Shown in pieces: positions 60,701 to 64,000 of a stretch of 64,000 nt of DNA; within the stretch, counting starts at the first letter, position 1; each line of letters begins with the position of its first letter. The position numbers and the translations under genes are program-made. Source of the stretch: Piper betle. Its lineage: Eukaryota > Streptophyta > Magnoliopsida > Piperales > Piperaceae. The notes under the pieces were generated by a model. That model ran no database searches, was not told the DNA's origin, and was given only the letters and a program-made list of their open reading frames with translations. Location: NCBI GenBank assembly GCA_033002965.1, contig JAURVB010012925.1, positions 1 to 64,000 on the forward strand. The letters run 5' to 3'.

Positions 60701-63427
60701 TAACAAGTTAAATTATGAATTTGCACGATTTAGGTTTTACATGCTAGTATTAAGTTAAACAGATTAAATTGATTAAACCATTGTCACCCAATTAGAATAG
60801 GTATGCTTTGAAATTGGAATTAAATGTGCTAGGTAATAAGTAACATATGAAATGATAAAATTATTAACTTGCTTGATAATTAGAGTTGTAGGGTAATTAT
60901 CAAGATGATTGTCATGTTTGATTAGATGATTGTATGTATGTGGATATATTAGTTATATAGGCGTGCATCATATATGTATGGGCGTTAGTAAATAGTTATG
61001 TTCATGTAGGTTCGTTGCAGGAGCTCGCCGTCTAGGCACGAGACTGCGCTTGGAGCTTCTGATAGGTCCATTAGGACACGCTTCTTAGGTTTTATCGCTC
61101 TATTCTATCGGTGATTTGATTTATTGATCGTAGGACGTGTTAGGTGGATGATTTATTGGACCCCACCTAACACGGGTCACCTGGTCGATGGTTTTTGGAA
61201 TTAATAACCCTCGAGGATGAGATCCCTCGAGTTTGTTTTGAAAATAAGATCCACCTCAAGTTGCCTTCGGGCCTATTATAATAAATCCTGACCCAGCCCT
61301 ATAAATAGTTTTATCAAGTTTTCAGTGAGATAAGAGAAGATGAGTCGACTGCACGTACCATGAGCGGATGCCGTGCCAGTCAAAGTGGGCTCTGGATTAA
61401 TGCAGCGGACTGTTCCATTCTCGAGGGATCCTGACAACTCCGCGTTTGAGTTCCTCACACCCGGAGGACGTGGAGGTTTACGGGTACTATTTAGTACAGC
61501 GCATGTCAGGACATGTGGTTCAAAGGGTACTATAGGCGACTGCCTGAGAGTACTCGGTCTACGTGCTCAAGGCTAGGAGTAATATGGAGGTTCAGAGAGG
61601 GCTTACGATAAAATTTTATGTGAAGTACTGAAAAAGAAGTGTCGTGAGTGGCACAGTACCAGATAGATCGGGATGCTGTTGAGTCAGCTGCTCGACAGCT
61701 CCTCTGTAGTTACCCTTTTGAGAGTTCTTGAGGAAGATATATATAATGGTTTGCTTTCCATGAGAGTTTGCTCTCATGTTCTAGTTTGATATTAGTTATT
61801 TTTGGACTAGTGACACCCGTTGCTGACGTTTTTCTACTATATGTAGGTGAGAATGATGAATGGCGTATGTCGGCCTTGACGAAGGAGTAGTGCTTGCATT
61901 GCACACACATACCTGGTGCCGCGCCGACTTTTGCGTAAGATGTGATGTGATTGGCTTTTGTAGTAGATTTACATATTGGTATTTATGTATGTGTTTGTGA
62001 GGCTTGTATGCCTTGTTTTAGACATGCGTGAAAATGTTTTGAGAAAAGCTCTAATGATGTGCTATGCTGAAATGAAAAGGAATCAAATGAGTTGAGTATG
62101 AGATTGCAGGTGGGCTAGACCCAATTACAGTATGTGTGGATGATTTGAAGTCTATTACGATATAAATTATTGTTTTATATATATACTATATTGTGTCGTA
62201 TTTTAACAGGTCGTCCCCTTATTGCACTTTTAGGGGAGGTTCTGTCCATTTTATTCCAGGTTTTATGAATTTTGTTGCTATTTTAATTATTTTGGTGTGT
62301 GGTTTTTATCATGACATTCACGTAGTATCCTGTTAGGGTTTTTCATCTCATTCATATATTGTTTGCGCATTAGCGGCATGCTCCATCTTGAGACATCGAG
62401 AGGGTTATGTCGTAACCGTTTAGGTTTTGGGTCAGCCAACTTAATCAGTTTATGAGTAGTTCGATCCTTTGTAACAGTTTTGGTCTGGGTTGAGAGTAAA
62501 CCAGATTGGGGTGTTACAGCCGGAGAGTGCTCGGCCTTCGTGCTCAAGGTCAGGAGTAATATGGAAGGTGTAGTGGGTGAAAAGGAATGAGATTTGATGT
62601 GAGAAACGATAGAGAAATGGCCAAGGTATGAGAATGAGAAAGAAAGGGGGACGCTGTTGACCCGAGGGTGACGGCTCCCATATGTGCCCTGATGAGAGTT
62701 CTTGAGGAAGTATATGGTTTTCATTCAACAAGAGAGTTTGCTCTCCTGTGCCAGATTGATATTAGTTATTTTCCAGGCCGATAACACTCGTTATTGACAG
62801 TTTTTCTATATATATGTAGGTGAGGAATGCGAGCGATGAAAGCTGTCGAGACTGCGGAGGAGCAGCACGGAACCGCGCACACATGTACCTGCCGCGTGTA
62901 ACATATAATGATGATGTGTTAATGCTATGTGAATGATAATTTAGATGTATTTGTTTGGATGAATTGCCTGTTATGAAATGAACAGATAGATGTGAATGAG
63001 CAGGGAGCCTTGGGTTCAGCCTCAGCTTAGATGAAAACAAATGAGATAATAATGGAATGCCGCGGTAGATTGTTATGTTTTGTCGTATTTTGATAAAATA
63101 TTTATATACCTTTGTTGTGGACAGGTTGGCCCTTATTGCACTTTTAGGGAAAACTCTGTCCATTTTTACGTAGTAGTATATATTTTCTTTTGGTTTCTCA
63201 TTTATTGTTTTGTCTTGTTTTTGCTTGTACATCATAGCATGCATGTAGGACCGCGTTAGAACCCAATTGTTCCAATTCATGTATTTCATGTTTGCATCTC
63301 CATCTTGAGACGCCGAGGGTAGATCCGGGTCGGCTTAACCGAACCCAGTCGATTAGCGAACGGCTCGGTCACTGGTGACATTTTCGGGTCAGTTCATGGG
63401 TGAGCCGAAACGGGGTGTTACATTATG

Positions 63428-64000
63428 TATACTCGACAGTGCCTAACTTGCCTCTCCTTTACTTAGTACCATATGAGACTTTTCTTAAAGTTTAAGTTTT
63501 CTTACAGGTAACAGAATACCCATTTGCCATCTTGAATTATTGGTAGAAATTTATTGGACCGATAATCAAACAACTTTTATTACTTATGTTTTCCCTATAG
63601 CTATGTATGTGAGGTGTCTTGGCATCGTCCAGCTTAGGCACATGAATTAGAGGCTCATGGCAGTCGCACAAGTCACTATGATGTTATATATTATGTATTC
63701 GAAACTTTTGAGTTGTATTCTTTTATGTGCATGTGCCCTGAACATCTTTTGATGGTTGACTATGTAGATTCTACAGTTGGGTTTATGTGATGCATGGATT
63801 ATTGGCGTATTAATCATTGTTATTTTATTATTATTATCAACATGTAGGGTATTAACTTTGGGGCATATACTAACAATTTTCTTCAAGAGGGTATAAGCTT
63901 CAAAGTCCTAAAACTAATGTTAGAGTTTATATGGTACACAAAGTATATTTGGTTGTAGTTGTGTGTGTAATAGAGAAACGTAGACTAGAAGAGCTTATAG
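63428..64000. other. unassigned AT-rich sequence
   Basis: No exon or TE terminus is recognised. It is the far flank of the outer solo LTR O. Confidence 0.3.

Larger units (their letters stand above)
55748..62518 (+). mobile_element. family A solo LTR 'Y' (TSD GCCTG/GCCGG), nested in O
   Basis: It starts TGTAAAACCCACGACTCGAG and ends GATTGGGGTGTTACA. The flanks are GCCTG (55743-55747) and GCCGG (62519-62523), a 4/5 match. Removing it rejoins ACTGCCTG with AGAGTGCTCGG exactly as in other copies. It is about 3.05 kb without the nested copy Z. The TATA box is CTATAAATAG at 61299-61308. It is the closest relative of W. Confidence 0.82.
53763..63422 (+). mobile_element. family A solo LTR 'O' (TSD TTATG), outermost of a four-level nest
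   Basis: It begins TGTAAAACCCGTGACTCGAG at 53763 and ends AAACGGGGTGTTACA at 63422, with TTATG at 53758-53762 and 63423-63427. Its own sequence is 53763-55747 plus 62524-63422 (about 2.88 kb), interrupted by copy Y. TATAAAT lies at 55474-55480. No gag or pol. It is the same subfamily as X1. Confidence 0.88.

Overview
This 64 kb window is nuclear DNA from a flowering plant. It has GT-AG intron genes with plant-family products (a DUF1635 protein, a DNA ligase I relative, a CHY/RING E3 ligase) set in deeply nested retrotransposon debris. I cannot name the species. Nothing bacterial, organellar or viral is present, and I saw no tRNA, rRNA or CRISPR array.

Layout. (1) 1-15.3 kb: a defective Athila-type Ty3/Gypsy element reading on the minus strand (LTR, gag, protease, RT, integrase, 3' ORF). 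It is interrupted by a hAT-type MITE, a large solo LTR (3265-8143) and a smaller LTR nested inside that. (2) 15.3-24.6 kb: solo LTRs of one abundant family, short TRIM-like LTRs and a CACTA terminus. (3) 25.6-41.5 kb: the gene-bearing part. A two-exon DUF1635 gene (26000-26862, +) is followed by a 5'-truncated, frameshifted DNA ligase I copy (28570-37097, -, 12 exon remnants, several MITEs in introns) and a complete 11-exon CHY/RING E3 ubiquitin ligase gene (39749-41477, -). (4) 42.8-64 kb: a fold-back element, then more nested copies of the large LTR family. These culminate in a four-level nest at 53.76-63.42 kb.

The dominant repeat, called here family A, is a unit of about 2.9-3.05 kb. It begins TGTAAAACCC and ends GGGGTGTTACA in the orientation that carries a TATA box, and it is flanked by 5-bp target duplications. 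I give strand by that TATA orientation. Five copies have a recognisable duplication at both ends (TTTGG, TTGAG, ACTGT, TTATG, CCGAG) and a sixth has a one-base-mismatched pair (GCCTG/GCCGG). None has an internal coding domain, so all are read as solo LTRs or as an element that is nothing but this unit. Older, decayed copies lie at about 17.1-20.4 and 43.5-46.6 kb.

The three genes show no evident functional linkage. The ligase copy has lost the catalytic-lysine half of the protein but keeps one open frame over nine spliced exons. It is the most interesting protein-level feature here.
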